From positions 1-24,874 of the IMG/VR virus record IMGVR_UViG_3300007513_000193: a stretch of 24,874 nucleotides of DNA. The stretch is one strand, 5' to 3'. The notes under the pieces were generated by a model. It was not told the DNA's origin. It did no database searches and saw only the letters and a list, made by a program, of their open reading frames with translations. The translations under genes were made by a program, and so were the position numbers. The stretch's first letter is position 1; every line of letters begins with the position of its first letter. The DNA comes from a virus. Shown piece after piece: positions 1 through 10,800 of this stretch.

Positions 1-2
1 TA

Positions 3-149
3 TTACTTCCTTTCTTCTTTAACAATTCGACCAAAAAATGATGTAGGATAAAGATCTTCTGACTTACACCTTGGACATTTTGGATAATTTACTTTAATAC
101 TTCTAGAAAATACTTTTTCACATTCTTGACATTCGAGTTCCATTTTCAT
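3..149 (-). CDS. Small zinc-ribbon protein, 48 residues
   Basis: This complete short reading frame encodes 48 residues. It has two CxxC knuckles (Cys7/Cys10 and Cys25/Cys28) separated by 14 residues, the layout of a four-cysteine zinc ribbon. The second knuckle reads KCPRCKSEDL. The C-terminus is basic (KEERK). Such mini zinc ribbons in phages are usually of unknown function and may bind nucleic acid or a host protein; nothing here identifies the target. The start at 149 lies one base after the stop of the upstream leftward gene, and the AGGAAG ribosome site is embedded in that gene's last codons, so translation is probably coupled. A second in-frame ATG at 143 (Met3) is also possible, since AGGAAG is only 4 bases from the first ATG and 10 from the second. 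The zinc ribbon is well supported; the role is unknown. Confidence 0.75.
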   Translation of the reverse strand: MKMELECQECEKVFSRSIKVNYPKCPRCKSEDLYPTSFFGRIVKEERK

Positions 150-150
150 A

Positions 151-720
151 TTACTTCCTATAAGAATAGTTAACAAAATTGTCTACTTCTTTTTGTAGAC
201 AGTGATTAAACCTTTTTTCACGAGCAATATCTTCGATAATTTTTTCTTGCAACCGATCCCACTCCTTTTGCTTTTCTGCAGGACTTTTTGCCATAAAGTT
301 ATCCCACAAAATACCACGTGGTCTAAAACCATTTGCGTCTTTAAAATGGTCGGAATATGTATCGTCGTCGTATGTAAATTGAGTTTCGCTCTCTTTGCGA
401 ACTATTTCTGCTTGTAACTGTTTCCAGTATTTGGCAATTTTCATATTACCGTGCTTGTCAGGTTTGCGAGCAATTTCAAGTTGCTTTGCAGAAAGGGTAC
501 GCCCTTTATTAATTTGTTTTGCGAATGATGAAAGGATGTCTGCATCAAATGCAGTAAAACCAACACCGTTGGCTTTGTGTGTTGATTCCATTATTTGTTC
601 ATCTTCTTCTTGATTGTTGAATATTACAACAACCGCCCGCTCAACGGCACGATCATTGTTAGCAAGAAGATTAACAATCTTACTTTTAGTCCAAGTTCCA
701 TAGCCTCTATCAATTGGCAT
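151..720 (-). CDS. Conserved-looking phage protein of unknown function, two-module, 189 residues
   Basis: Soluble, charged protein with no signal peptide or membrane segment. It appears to have two parts. Residues about 8-107 (LLANNDRAVERAVVVIFNNQ, then NGVGFTAFDADILSSFAKQI and a Lys-rich segment with AKYWKQL) resemble a module I recall from many phage hypothetical proteins, where a residue stretch like NGVGF..D...L.S.AKQ is followed by LS.KQL.IARK. Residues about 118-189 (DDTYSDHFKDANGFRPRG followed by a charged helical stretch) resemble a second small phage family with a DxYKDxxGxRPR motif. No catalytic motif is visible. The start at 720 is preceded by AGGAG at a good distance, and a strong sigma-70 promoter lies just upstream. 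The last codons (AGG AAG TAA) double as the ribosome site of the zinc-ribbon gene. Family likeness is from memory, not from a search. Confidence 0.7.
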   Translation of the reverse strand: MPIDRGYGTWTKSKIVNLLANNDRAVERAVVVIFNNQEEDEQIMESTHKANGVGFTAFDADILSSFAKQINKGRTLSAKQLEIARKPDKHGNMKIAKYWKQLQAEIVRKESETQFTYDDDTYSDHFKDANGFRPRGILWDNFMAKSPAEKQKEWDRLQEKIIEDIAREKRFNHCLQKEVDNFVNYSYRK

Positions 721-765
721 GTTTGTCTCCTAAGTAAGTGTTTAACTAATTTAACCTATACAACT

Positions 766-793
766 ATTATACACTCTACAGATCAAATGTCAA
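766..793 (-). promoter_or_regulatory. Sigma-70 promoter for the leftward operon
   Basis: On the minus strand a perfect -35 hexamer TTGACA (793 to 788) and a perfect -10 hexamer TATAAT (771 to 766) are separated by 16 bases. Transcription would start near 759, giving a leader of about 40 bases before the ATG at 720. T4-like phages use promoters of this type for early transcription by unmodified host RNA polymerase, so the leftward genes are inferred to be early-expressed. Confidence 0.8.
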
Positions 794-824
794 CCAAAAA
801 ATTAAATGTGTATATAATTTTTTC

Positions 825-832
825 AATAAATA
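825..832 (+). promoter_or_regulatory. Possible T4-type late promoter upstream of gp25
   Basis: AATAAATA differs from the T4 late-promoter octamer TATAAATA at one position. A start about 6 bases downstream would give a leader of roughly 17 bases containing the AAGGA ribosome site at 847-851 before the gp25 ATG at 856. The region is extremely AT-rich, so a chance match is quite possible. Its position at the head of a late structural operon is the main support. Confidence 0.4.
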
Positions 833-855
833 TAATATAATCTATTAAGGATGCT

Positions 856-1230
856 ATGGCAAAAACATTATTTAAAGGATTTTCGACAGTTCAAGGACCA
901 AAAACTAGAAAATTACACGATATAGAATTAGCAAAACAGGATTTAAAAAATCACTTCCATACTAAACGAGGTGAGCGAGTAATGAATCCTTCATTTGGTT
1001 CTATGATTTGGCAACTAATGTTTGAACCATGGAATGATTCAACTGAAGAAGCAGTTAAAGAAGATTGCATAGATATTGTAGGAAAAGATCCAAGATGGAG
1101 GCTAGAAGGCGTAGAGACTTATTCTAATAATAATGCTTTAAGTGTTAAATTAAGCCTTTTTTATCAACCCACAGACCAATTAGAAGTTATGGCGTTACAA
1201 TTCGACCGTGAAATAGACGAGGAAATATAA
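856..1230 (+). CDS. 25: Baseplate wedge protein gp25
   Basis: This is a 124-residue member of the GPW/gp25 family; T4 gp25 has 132 residues. In phage T4 it sits in the inner baseplate wedge next to gp6 and gp53 and helps nucleate sheath assembly. Diagnostic features are FKGFSTV near the N-terminus, DIELAKQDLKNHFHTKRGER around residues 22-41 followed by MNPSFGSMIWQLMFEP (about 43-58), and a C-terminal beta-strand region (LSVKLSLFY). The family is sometimes labelled lysozyme-like in databases, but its established role is structural. The start at 856 has AAGGA four bases upstream. The gene ends 3 bases before gp6, the classic gp25-gp6 pairing of T4-like phages, and the two are surely co-translated. 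Confidence 0.95.
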   Translation: MAKTLFKGFSTVQGPKTRKLHDIELAKQDLKNHFHTKRGERVMNPSFGSMIWQLMFEPWNDSTEEAVKEDCIDIVGKDPRWRLEGVETYSNNNALSVKLSLFYQPTDQLEVMALQFDREIDEEI

Positions 1231-1233
1231 CAA

Positions 1234-4200
1234 ATGGCTACACGACAAGATGTTTTATTTGCCGCAGAAGATTATATAGCAAAATACCAATCATTTGCTC
1301 AATCTAATTTTCAAGCATATGATTTTGATACTTTAAAAGCGGCAATGGTAGATTATATAAGATTAAACTACCCAGAAGATTATAATGATTGGATCCAATC
1401 ATCTGAATTTATTAGTTTGATGGATTTAATAGCCTTTATGGGCCATAATTTAGCGTTTAGAACAGATTTTGCTACTCGTGAAAATTTTATGGAAACTGCT
1501 CAAAGTAGAGATTCGATATTAAGATTAGCCAGGTTCCTCGGATATAATCCTACTAGAAGCATAAATTCAAGTGGTGTGTTAAAAATTAAAACAATAAGAA
1601 CAACAGAAGCATTAATTGATTCGGATGGTAATAATTTACTGAACACTGATATTACTTGGAATGATTCTACAAATGCAAATGCATATGAGCAATTTTTAAT
1701 GGTAATGAATTCTGCATTTGGCAATACGACACAATTTGGTACTCCGTTTAAAGCGGCAACAATAGATGGTGTTAAAACTGAAATTTATAAAATGAATTCA
1801 CAAACACAACAAAATGTGACTCATACTTTTGCTGGTACTGTGCAAGGAGAATCTATACCATTTGAAATAACAAATGTTGATGTGGATGGAACATTAGGTT
1901 TATTTGAACCATATCCAGATCCTAATTCTGCTATGCGATGTTTGTACCTTAATGATGGAAAAGGGAATGCTAGTGCTAAAACAGGATTTTTCTTTTATTT
2001 TAAGCAAGGTTCTATAGAATTTAAAGACACGTTAATTTCAAGACCAATTGAAAATCAAGTTATAGATATAACAACATCAAATATTGTTAATGATGATGTA
2101 TGGGTTCAAACTATTGATCAAACAGGACAAATAGTAACAACGTGGATTCCGGTTGATACAGTAGTAGGATCAAATGTTATTTTTAATGCAGTCGATAATA
2201 ATATTCGAGATATTTTTCAAGTAGTTACTAATGCAGAAGATGCAATTAGTGTTAAATTTGCCGATGGTAGATTTGGTAATGCACCTAAAGGTATTATACG
2301 TATTTGGTATAGAGTAGGAAATGGTGAAGAATATACCATTAGAGCAGACGATATTCGAGATATAGAAATTACTATACCTTATTTTAGTAAGCATGATTTG
2401 CAATTATATGATTTAGTTGTTACACTAGATTTAGAAGAACCTATAAAAAATAGTGTATTAACAGAATCAAATACTAGTATACAAGCTAAGGCACCACAGG
2501 TGTACAGTACTCAAAATAGAATGGTATCAGCACAAGATTATGCGGTTTATCCATTGCAAGCATCGACAAATATTACAAAAATTAAAAGTACAAATAGAGT
2601 ACACAGTGGTCATACACGTTATGTTGATATTAACGACCCGACAGGAACATATAAAGATTTAACTATTTTTGGTGATGATGGATATATTTTTAAAGAAGAA
2701 ACATTTTTACGAAAAACATTAACATTACCTACTCCGTTAAATCCAACAGATATTATTGAGCAATACTTACAACCATATTTAGAAGAATCTGAAGTACAAA
2801 ACTTTTATTATCAAAAATATAAAAATGATTTTGTTTGGTCGGGTAGTACAACAGGAGATGATTTACATTTTACAACATCAGACGAAGCAACTCCTGCGTT
2901 AGCCGCAAAAATGTGGACTTGGAAAAAAGTAACAGGTTCTGCTAGACAAGCAACTGGTTATTTTGAAAAAGGTGCTACTACTCCTGATATAGTTGCTATA
3001 GGTAAAGATTCGTTAGATTCAATAGGTAAATTTTTAGTTGAAGGTGCAAATATAGAATTCGCAGAAGTGGATACTAACGGTAATTTTGTAGCAGGATCGT
3101 CAACTACTTGGGCGAGTATAACTGGAATATATGGAGATGGTAGAGGAGTTACAAGTTCTTCATTAGGTTACACAGGTAAAACTAAAGAAGAATATGGTAC
3201 TGTATCATTATCAAGGAATATACCAAATAATGTTAGAATAAAACGTATAGCACCTGCATATAATAATAAATTTAGTGCAACTGAAATTACAGCAATTAAA
3301 GATCAATTAGAACTTAATAATTCATTTGGTATACGATGGGATCATAGGAATAACCAATATGAAGTTATATTAGGTATTGATTTAGGGGAATCAGAATCTA
3401 CTGCTTTTAGTTTAACTGAAAGTACAGCAGGAACACAATCGGATAATAGTTATTTAATAAGAATAGAATTCCAAACAGACCAATGGGTGTTTTTAGCAAG
3501 AGCTATAAAATATAATTTCGGTTCAATAAAAAATGTTAGATTTTTTAACCAACGATTAGATAATAAAGTTAGTAAAATTACAAAAAAATCTACAAAGGAT
3601 GAAATCAGAATATTAGATATTAATTTACAACCTCTCACAACTGTCGGCGGAGGTTTAGGTACATCATTATTAACTGCAAATTATGATTTTGATATTGAAG
3701 GATTTTATACATATGATGATGGTTATACAGATCCACGTAGAGTATTATTAAAATTTGCAGATACTAATAAAGATTATGTGATAGATGATCCGTTTGCTTT
3801 TGATAGTATTGTAGGATCCAATGAAATTTATGTTGCAGATGAATTAGTAGACAATTATGTATATAAAACATTAATGACTACACCACCTCCAACAAATGCA
3901 GATGGTTCTATAAAATATTGGGTTTCATCTACATCGTATGATTTGGCAGATAAAGTAGAATATAATGGAGCAGAATATGAATCTAAAGTTGCAAGTAATT
4001 TAGGTGTGCTACCAACTGATACGTCTAAATGGTCGTATAAAAGAGATTTAATTTATGCAAAATATACAGGTAGATCAGGAGTACGATTTAAATGGAAGCA
4101 TGCCGCTAGTGAGGAAACACGAATTGATCCAGCGGTTACAAATATTATAGATACTTTTGTATTAACAAATACGTATAATACTGAGTTTAGAAATTGGCTG

Positions 4201-4791
4201 AAAAATGATAGGCGAGCAAAATATAAGCCATTGCCACATACTACAGAAGATTTAAAAACAATGTTTATGGCATTAGAAGATGCAAAAACATCTTCTGATA
4301 CAATAATTTATAAATCTTGTGAATATAAAATTTTATTTGGTACAGAAGCAGATTATGCATTACAAGCAAAATTTAAAGTAGTTAAAAATCCAACAACAAA
4401 TTTAACCGACAATGAAATAAAAGCAACAATAGTAGATTATGTTGATGATTATTTTGAACCTGATAATTGGGATTTTGGCGAAACATTTTATTTTACAGAA
4501 CTTGCCGCATTTATTCATAGAAATATGATAGGTATAATTTCTTCATTAGTAATTGTTCCAACAAATGCAGATTCTAGGTTTGGTAATATGTTTCAAGTTA
4601 CACCTAATGCTCATGAACTTTTTGTTAGTGCCGCAAAGGTATCAGATGTTGATATAGTTGATTCATATACTGAGACAAATATGAGAATTGCCGCAGGACT
4701 TGTTGAAACTCCAACAGCAACAACAAGTATTACAGGAGTCGTAACAGGTACAGGTTCTAGTTCTAGTTCAGGCGGAAGTAATTATTATTAA
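1234..4791 (+). CDS. 6: Baseplate wedge protein gp6 (baseplate J-like), enlarged
   Basis: This is a 1,185-residue protein of the gp6/baseplate J-like family, which dimerises to join the wedges of the contractile-tail baseplate. T4 gp6 has about 660 residues, so this version is nearly double. The N-terminal block (about 25-115) contains SEFISLMDLIAFMGHNLAFR and RLARFLGYNP, typical of gp6. The central block (about 417-486) contains KAPQVYSTQNRMVSAQDY and NRVHSGHTRYVDINDPTG, the most conserved gp6 signature. Around residues 893-936 a stretch with YWVSSTSYDLADKVEYNGAE and a following W looks like a carbohydrate-binding module (CBM5/12-like) insert. The C-terminal block (about 1070-1150) includes DYFEPDNWDFGETFYFTEL, and the protein ends in a Ser/Gly-rich tail. 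The ribosome site GAGGAA at 1219-1224 lies inside the end of gp25. Family assignment is firm; the insert is an inference. Confidence 0.95.
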   Translation: MATRQDVLFAAEDYIAKYQSFAQSNFQAYDFDTLKAAMVDYIRLNYPEDYNDWIQSSEFISLMDLIAFMGHNLAFRTDFATRENFMETAQSRDSILRLARFLGYNPTRSINSSGVLKIKTIRTTEALIDSDGNNLLNTDITWNDSTNANAYEQFLMVMNSAFGNTTQFGTPFKAATIDGVKTEIYKMNSQTQQNVTHTFAGTVQGESIPFEITNVDVDGTLGLFEPYPDPNSAMRCLYLNDGKGNASAKTGFFFYFKQGSIEFKDTLISRPIENQVIDITTSNIVNDDVWVQTIDQTGQIVTTWIPVDTVVGSNVIFNAVDNNIRDIFQVVTNAEDAISVKFADGRFGNAPKGIIRIWYRVGNGEEYTIRADDIRDIEITIPYFSKHDLQLYDLVVTLDLEEPIKNSVLTESNTSIQAKAPQVYSTQNRMVSAQDYAVYPLQASTNITKIKSTNRVHSGHTRYVDINDPTGTYKDLTIFGDDGYIFKEETFLRKTLTLPTPLNPTDIIEQYLQPYLEESEVQNFYYQKYKNDFVWSGSTTGDDLHFTTSDEATPALAAKMWTWKKVTGSARQATGYFEKGATTPDIVAIGKDSLDSIGKFLVEGANIEFAEVDTNGNFVAGSSTTWASITGIYGDGRGVTSSSLGYTGKTKEEYGTVSLSRNIPNNVRIKRIAPAYNNKFSATEITAIKDQLELNNSFGIRWDHRNNQYEVILGIDLGESESTAFSLTESTAGTQSDNSYLIRIEFQTDQWVFLARAIKYNFGSIKNVRFFNQRLDNKVSKITKKSTKDEIRILDINLQPLTTVGGGLGTSLLTANYDFDIEGFYTYDDGYTDPRRVLLKFADTNKDYVIDDPFAFDSIVGSNEIYVADELVDNYVYKTLMTTPPPTNADGSIKYWVSSTSYDLADKVEYNGAEYESKVASNLGVLPTDTSKWSYKRDLIYAKYTGRSGVRFKWKHAASEETRIDPAVTNIIDTFVLTNTYNTEFRNWLKNDRRAKYKPLPHTTEDLKTMFMALEDAKTSSDTIIYKSCEYKILFGTEADYALQAKFKVVKNPTTNLTDNEIKATIVDYVDDYFEPDNWDFGETFYFTELAAFIHRNMIGIISSLVIVPTNADSRFGNMFQVTPNAHELFVSAAKVSDVDIVDSYTETNMRIAAGLVETPTATTSITGVVTGTGSSSSSGGSNYY
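3910..4041 (+). other. Carbohydrate-binding-module-like insert in gp6
   Basis: Residues about 893-936 of gp6 follow the pattern W..STSY..ADKVEYNG..YE.KV followed by a later W. This is the usual spacing of CBM5/12-like chitin/cellulose-binding modules, in which aromatic residues contact sugar. T4 gp6 has no such module as far as I know. Motif-level evidence only. Confidence 0.5.
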
Positions 4792-4803
4792 TTAGGAAAA
4801 TAA

Positions 4804-7800
4804 ATGGCAGATTATTCTAGTAAAAACACCAGTGACCAGGTAGATAATACTATACCCGGATCTACAAGTAAAAATACTACAAAAAGATCTACGTATGATT
4901 TATTACCGGAATATCTTCAATCTGATACTAATAAAAAGTTTTTAAATGCTACATTAGATCAAATGATTTTAAGTGGCAATCCTAAAATTGAATCAGGTTA
5001 TATTGGTAAAAAAATAGGAGCAATACGAACATCAGCAAAAGATGTTTATACTGAAAGTAAAACAACCCTTAACAATAGATATCAAGTAGATCCTACAGTC
5101 GTAAGCCAAAACCCATCAACTTCAGAATATGAATCTGCTATACCATATGATGATATTATTAGTAAGTTAAAATATCTTGAAACTAACACAACAAATTTAG
5201 ATAAATTATTTTCTGATTATAATTATGCTTGGAAACCACCTATAAATTATGATATGTTTGTTAATTGGAATAGTTATGTGTGGTTGCCATTTGGGTTGCC
5301 TCTTGTAGGATTACATGGCGAAACAAAAGCAGGAATCGAAGGTAAAAGAACATACACAACATCAGCTCAAGTTATCCACGGAAACAGGACATTAACATTA
5401 GAAAACGGAATGCGACTTGCATTTATTAACGATACAAAAACATATTTGGTAACAGGTGTAGGTAAAAAGATAACCTTAATAGATGAAAGTACATTATGTT
5501 CAGTAACAGAAACTTCTATGGGGCTTGCTACACCAACTCAAGCTCTGGGTACAGTTGATACAGGAACCGGTTCTGTTGCAACTGCCTCAGTAGGAACACA
5601 AGGTACAAACTATGTTCATATACCATTTGTTAATGTATATGATCAAAGTGGTACACCAAGTACCCACGCAATATTAGAGGCTGATGTTAACAATGGTGCT
5701 GTAGATACCACATTGACAATTACAAATGCAGGAGCAGGATATGCAACTAGTGGAGTTACATTACATATTATGGGCGGACAAACTACAAGGCCTCCATATG
5801 TAAATGCGAATAAAGATGTCCATTATATGCATGAATATATTTGTATGGAAAAAAGTGCAAGAGATAATAATGCATGGTCTAGAGTTAATAATTGGTATCA
5901 TATTAATACTGTTCAAGCAGTAAACACAATGTTAAATCTTACTAAATCATTTAAATTAGATGGTATTATTGTTGACGATGATTATGCACAACGTCCTATA
6001 ATAGAATGGGAAAGAGATTTACATTTATATAATTATGGCACACATTTTAGAAAACCTGTTGATATTATTATTACAGAAGCAATGAATCCTGCTGATGGAA
6101 CAAACGGTTTTCTATTATCAGGCGGGTCTGCCGCGGCAGAAGTACATGATGGATATACAGTTCAAGATAATGATAGAGTATTATTTGTTAATTCTTCAAA
6201 TGACACATACAATAATAAAATTTATAAAGTTAATACAGCAAATACAGGTGCAACAGCCCTAACATTAGAAACAGATGGTAGAGGAGCAGGTCCTCCAACA
6301 CATGGTGATGTTGTTACAAGTTTAAATGGAACCACATTACAAGGTCAAGATTATTGGTTTGATGGAAGAAATGGACCAACGGCCCAGACATCTACTCAAA
6401 CAACATGGAGATTAGCACAAGAAAAAGGTACTAAAAATGTTCCAGTAAAGTTTGAATTATATGATACAACATTTCAACCGTTATCAGAATATAATGAAAC
6501 AGACTTTTTAGGTAATACAGTTTTTGAATATTTAGAAGACAAAACCACTGCTGATAGATCAGAGGATAAATTTTTAGGTTTTCCGTTAACATATGCAACT
6601 ACAAATTATTTGTCGTCTACTAATACTTCAAATTTAATGTTTAATAATTCTCATCAGCAAACAATGTATTTGTATGATAGAGGTACCATTCCAAAAGATA
6701 TATTAGGATTGTATTATCTAAGAAAGTTTGATAGAGACATTTCTAAATATGATTTTGATAATTGTTGGGAACAAAGTTACAAACAAATTAGAACACCTAT
6801 TACTATAACCCGAGATATTACAAATGCACAAGATGATTTTGTTGTTGATTTAGGTACAACTAATTTCGAACCAGAACGTGATTATAATGTTATAGCAACT
6901 ACAACAGGATTTGAATTTTGTTTAAAATCTGCTTATGGATTTGAAAAACTTTCAGGCATAAACCCTACACTATATTTGGCTAAAGGGCAAACTTATACAT
7001 TTGATATAACTAACGGAACTACAGCATTCCAAATACAAGATGCAAGTGCCTCGGCATATGGTACAGGTGTTACAAATAATAATACTCATAGTGGTATAGT
7101 TACATTTGCAGTAAGCGAAACAGAATCTAATGATGTATTATATTATTCTTCACCTAGTGGAACTGGTAAACTTATCATAATAGATAAAGTATTAGAGCAA
7201 GGATGGCCAGAAGTATATCATAACGGTGTAAGATTAACTCGTGATACACATTATATTTTTAATGGAAAAAAAGTAGTTATACCTTACGAAAGTTCAGGAA
7301 CAGACGAAACAGTTTCTGATGCTGGTGTACCAGTATTTTCTCCTGCTAATCAAACGCAAAGTACAGATAATTTATTAGCAGTAGGTGACATAGTAGATGT
7401 AAAATTTTATACTACAGATACTAGTGCTACAGATGAATGGGCATATGACGTTCCAACTGGACTTAAAAACAATCCAGGCAATGATGTATTGGGTAATATT
7501 TCGTACGCAGAAATATTTCCGCATATGATTGATTTAATTGATAAGCATCCTGGTTTAAAAGGTCCGGCATTTGGTAATAATAATTATAGAAGTTTGGGTG
7601 GTGAATCAGGATTTGGCGGAACAATTAATCACCAAATATCTCCTTTACTTAAACTTGGTTTAATGTTAGGAAATGAAAATTATGATTTATTATTAGCATT
7701 AGATTATACTGCTGATAGTTATAATGTGTTTAAAAAGAAATTCATACAAAAAATTGAACAATTATATGCTTCAATGGATTCCGGCACAAACACAAGTGCA

Positions 7801-10800
7801 TTAGTTGATCAAGCATTATATGATTTAAATTTAGGTAAAAATAATACATTTCCATTTGCAAATAGTGATATGGCGTATTATTTTAATATGGTCGAAAAAA
7901 CATATTCAGTTACAACATCGACTAGTACATTTACTTTACCTAAAACAATTACAAGAAAAAACCAATATCATAATCATGTGTATGTTTATACAGTAGATAC
8001 CAATGATGTTGAAACATTTGAAACTGAGTTTACATTAAATCCTAATGCAAATACTATTACATTGGGGACAGCGGTTGCATCAGGAAAAGTTGTCATAAAA
8101 GTTAGTATTGACGAAGGATTAAGTTTTATACCACCTACTCTTGCTAAATTGGGCGTTGCTCCAACGTATGTGCCAAAAAGTTATGTTGACGATACAGGTT
8201 CTAGAACAGTAGTTGTAATTGAAGGACATGACGGTTCAAAAACAGTAGCTCACGATTCAACTATTACAGGCTCGGGATCTGTTTTATCACACACGATAAC
8301 AGATTATAGAGATAAAGCATTATTAGAATTAGAAAATAGAATTTATGGACATATACAATCTGAGTTTAATAGCGACGATGACAATATAGTAACCTATTCA
8401 CATAGTCCAGAATCTAAACGAAAAGATTTAACTTTATTTCCTGGAAAATATCGAACAACGCCATATACAATAACTGATAGAAATAATTTTTATGATAATT
8501 ATTTTAACGCATTTAAGATTGCTCGAGGTATAACATTATTACCAAATACAGGATATGATGTAAATAATAAATTTACATGGAATTATAGTGCAGATGCTAA
8601 TGCCAATGGAATAGGATATTGGAGAGGCATTTATAAACATTATTTTGATACAGATAGACCACATTCTCATCCTTGGGAAATGTTAGGTTTTATAGGAAAA
8701 CCTTCTTGGTGGGATACACATTACGAATGGGTCAATGCTACTAAACGAAATAATATGATTTCTGCTTTGCAAAAAGGAATTATATCAGAACCTGGCCAAA
8801 CTATTGTTCAAGATATTAATGTTGCGAGGCCTGGTGCTACATTTCCTGTGGCCGCAGACGGAACATTACAAGATCCGGTTACCGCAACTTTAATGTCAAG
8901 TCCAACGGCTTTAGACGCCAAAGCAAGTTGGTCAATAGGTGACAACAGTCCGATAGAAACTGTATGGAAACGAACATCGTTGTTCCCATATATAGAAAAT
9001 GAATTTTTATTTTCAATAAATCCTGCAAAATATTTAGAAAAATATTATGATACAAAAGATAAAATAACTGATGGCGGAAATAAAGCAATAACAATTGATG
9101 TGACAACAGCCCCTAAGGCTGGTAACACCTCTGGTACAGTATTTTATTTAGATGGTGTCCAGCAGAAAAAATTAGTACTACAAGCAGGAAATGTATATAC
9201 ATTTAATTTAACAGATGCATCTTACAATACACATGATTTTCAATTATCAGAAGCATGGGAAGGCCAGGTCTCTGGACAGTATACAACAGGTTGGGACGAA
9301 GCAACTGATCCAACTAAACCTACATTTTCGCCAACTTCATCTACCCCAGAAATATTATACTATTATGATTCACAAGGTGGTCTTTACCACACCCAAGAAG
9401 GTGGTGTAATAGAAGTAGTATCTGTAGAACGTAAAAAACAATTTATATCTAATAAAACAAAAAAACGACATAATTCAAATGAATTATTCGTTCATAATGA
9501 AGTAGATAATAATAATTTATCTAGACGAATATTAGGATTGCAACAACCTATTGTTGATAGATTAATGTTTTTAGGTAATGATATATATGTAGATTTTGCT
9601 AGACAACTAAGACAGTTAAACACAAAATTAAGTTACAAAATGCAAGGATTTTCTAAAAAATCTTCTATATCTATGCTGGCAGATAGTTTACAATCAGAAA
9701 AATCAAATAACTTTATACCAAACGATGACTTAACTATTAAATTTCACACTTCATCACCATATAAAGAATATATTTATAGTGGTGTTGAAATTATTAAAAC
9801 ATCAACAGGTTATGCTGTTTATGGATATCATAATGATAAACCGTATTTTACAATACAAAATCAATTAAAGTCGACAATTAAACAAATTACAGTAAGTGAA
9901 ACAAATATTCAATTATATTCGGAATTTGATACAGGCACAAAACGGATAGATTATGGTACAGAATTTGAATCAGCAAATGATGTGTATAATTTCTTATATG
10001 CTTATGGAAAATATTTAGAAAATGTAGGATTTGAATTTAATTATCCTAATCAAGATGGAGTATATGAAGACTGGACATTAACTGCCCAACAATTTATATT
10101 ATGGTCTGAAGCCGAATGGGGCGACGACACATCTATTAAATTAAGTCCTGCAGGTAATTTATTATATTTTAAAACTACACATGGTCATATAAAAAGCAAT
10201 GATTATGAATATGGCAGTTTTTATTTAGATGTAAATAAATCTTTATTTGACTCAACGACTGTAGATGTAGATAGGCAATTAAGTTATATAACTGTTAAGC
10301 CTAAGGACGAAAGTAGGGCGATTTATTGTGCTTCGTTTGTTGTATGTGATTATGAACATCTGTTAATAATTAACAATAAAACAATATTTGATGATATAAT
10401 TTATTATCCTATTTTAGGTGATGCAAAACATAGATTTAAAATAGAATATTTAAAAACTCCAGAATGGAATGGCTCATTACATGCGCCTGGTTATTTAGTT
10501 TATGGTGACACAATATATGAAAATTTTGATAAAACTGTAGACAATATAACCTCTAGTTATTTTGCATCTGAGCAAACAGGATTGAATAAAGATAGTATAA
10601 ATGTTGCTAGAAAAAATATTGGTTATGAAAAGAAACAATTTTTAAGAAATATGCGTCTTTCAGAAGATGTGCAATTTCAATTTATGAAAGGAGTAAGCCA
10701 TTTAAAAGGTACACCTGAAGTTTTTAATAGATTGACTAGAAGTACATTTTTACTTGAAGCAAGTGTTGATATTAATCTAGAAGAAGAATGGATGTTTAGG

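Noticed and set aside
595-840. Rightward 81-residue frame antisense to the 189-residue gene and crossing the intergenic region
   Set aside because: No ribosome site, covers both promoters, and lies opposite a better-supported gene; AT-rich shadow frame.
856-1230. Annotation of gp25 as a lysozyme
   Set aside because: The family name is historical; no catalytic residues of a muramidase are visible and the established role in T4 is structural.
9376-9411. Possible hairpin formed by GGTGGT and ACCAC segments
   Set aside because: Short stem within a coding domain with no U-run or gene boundary, so no reason to call a terminator or RNA element.
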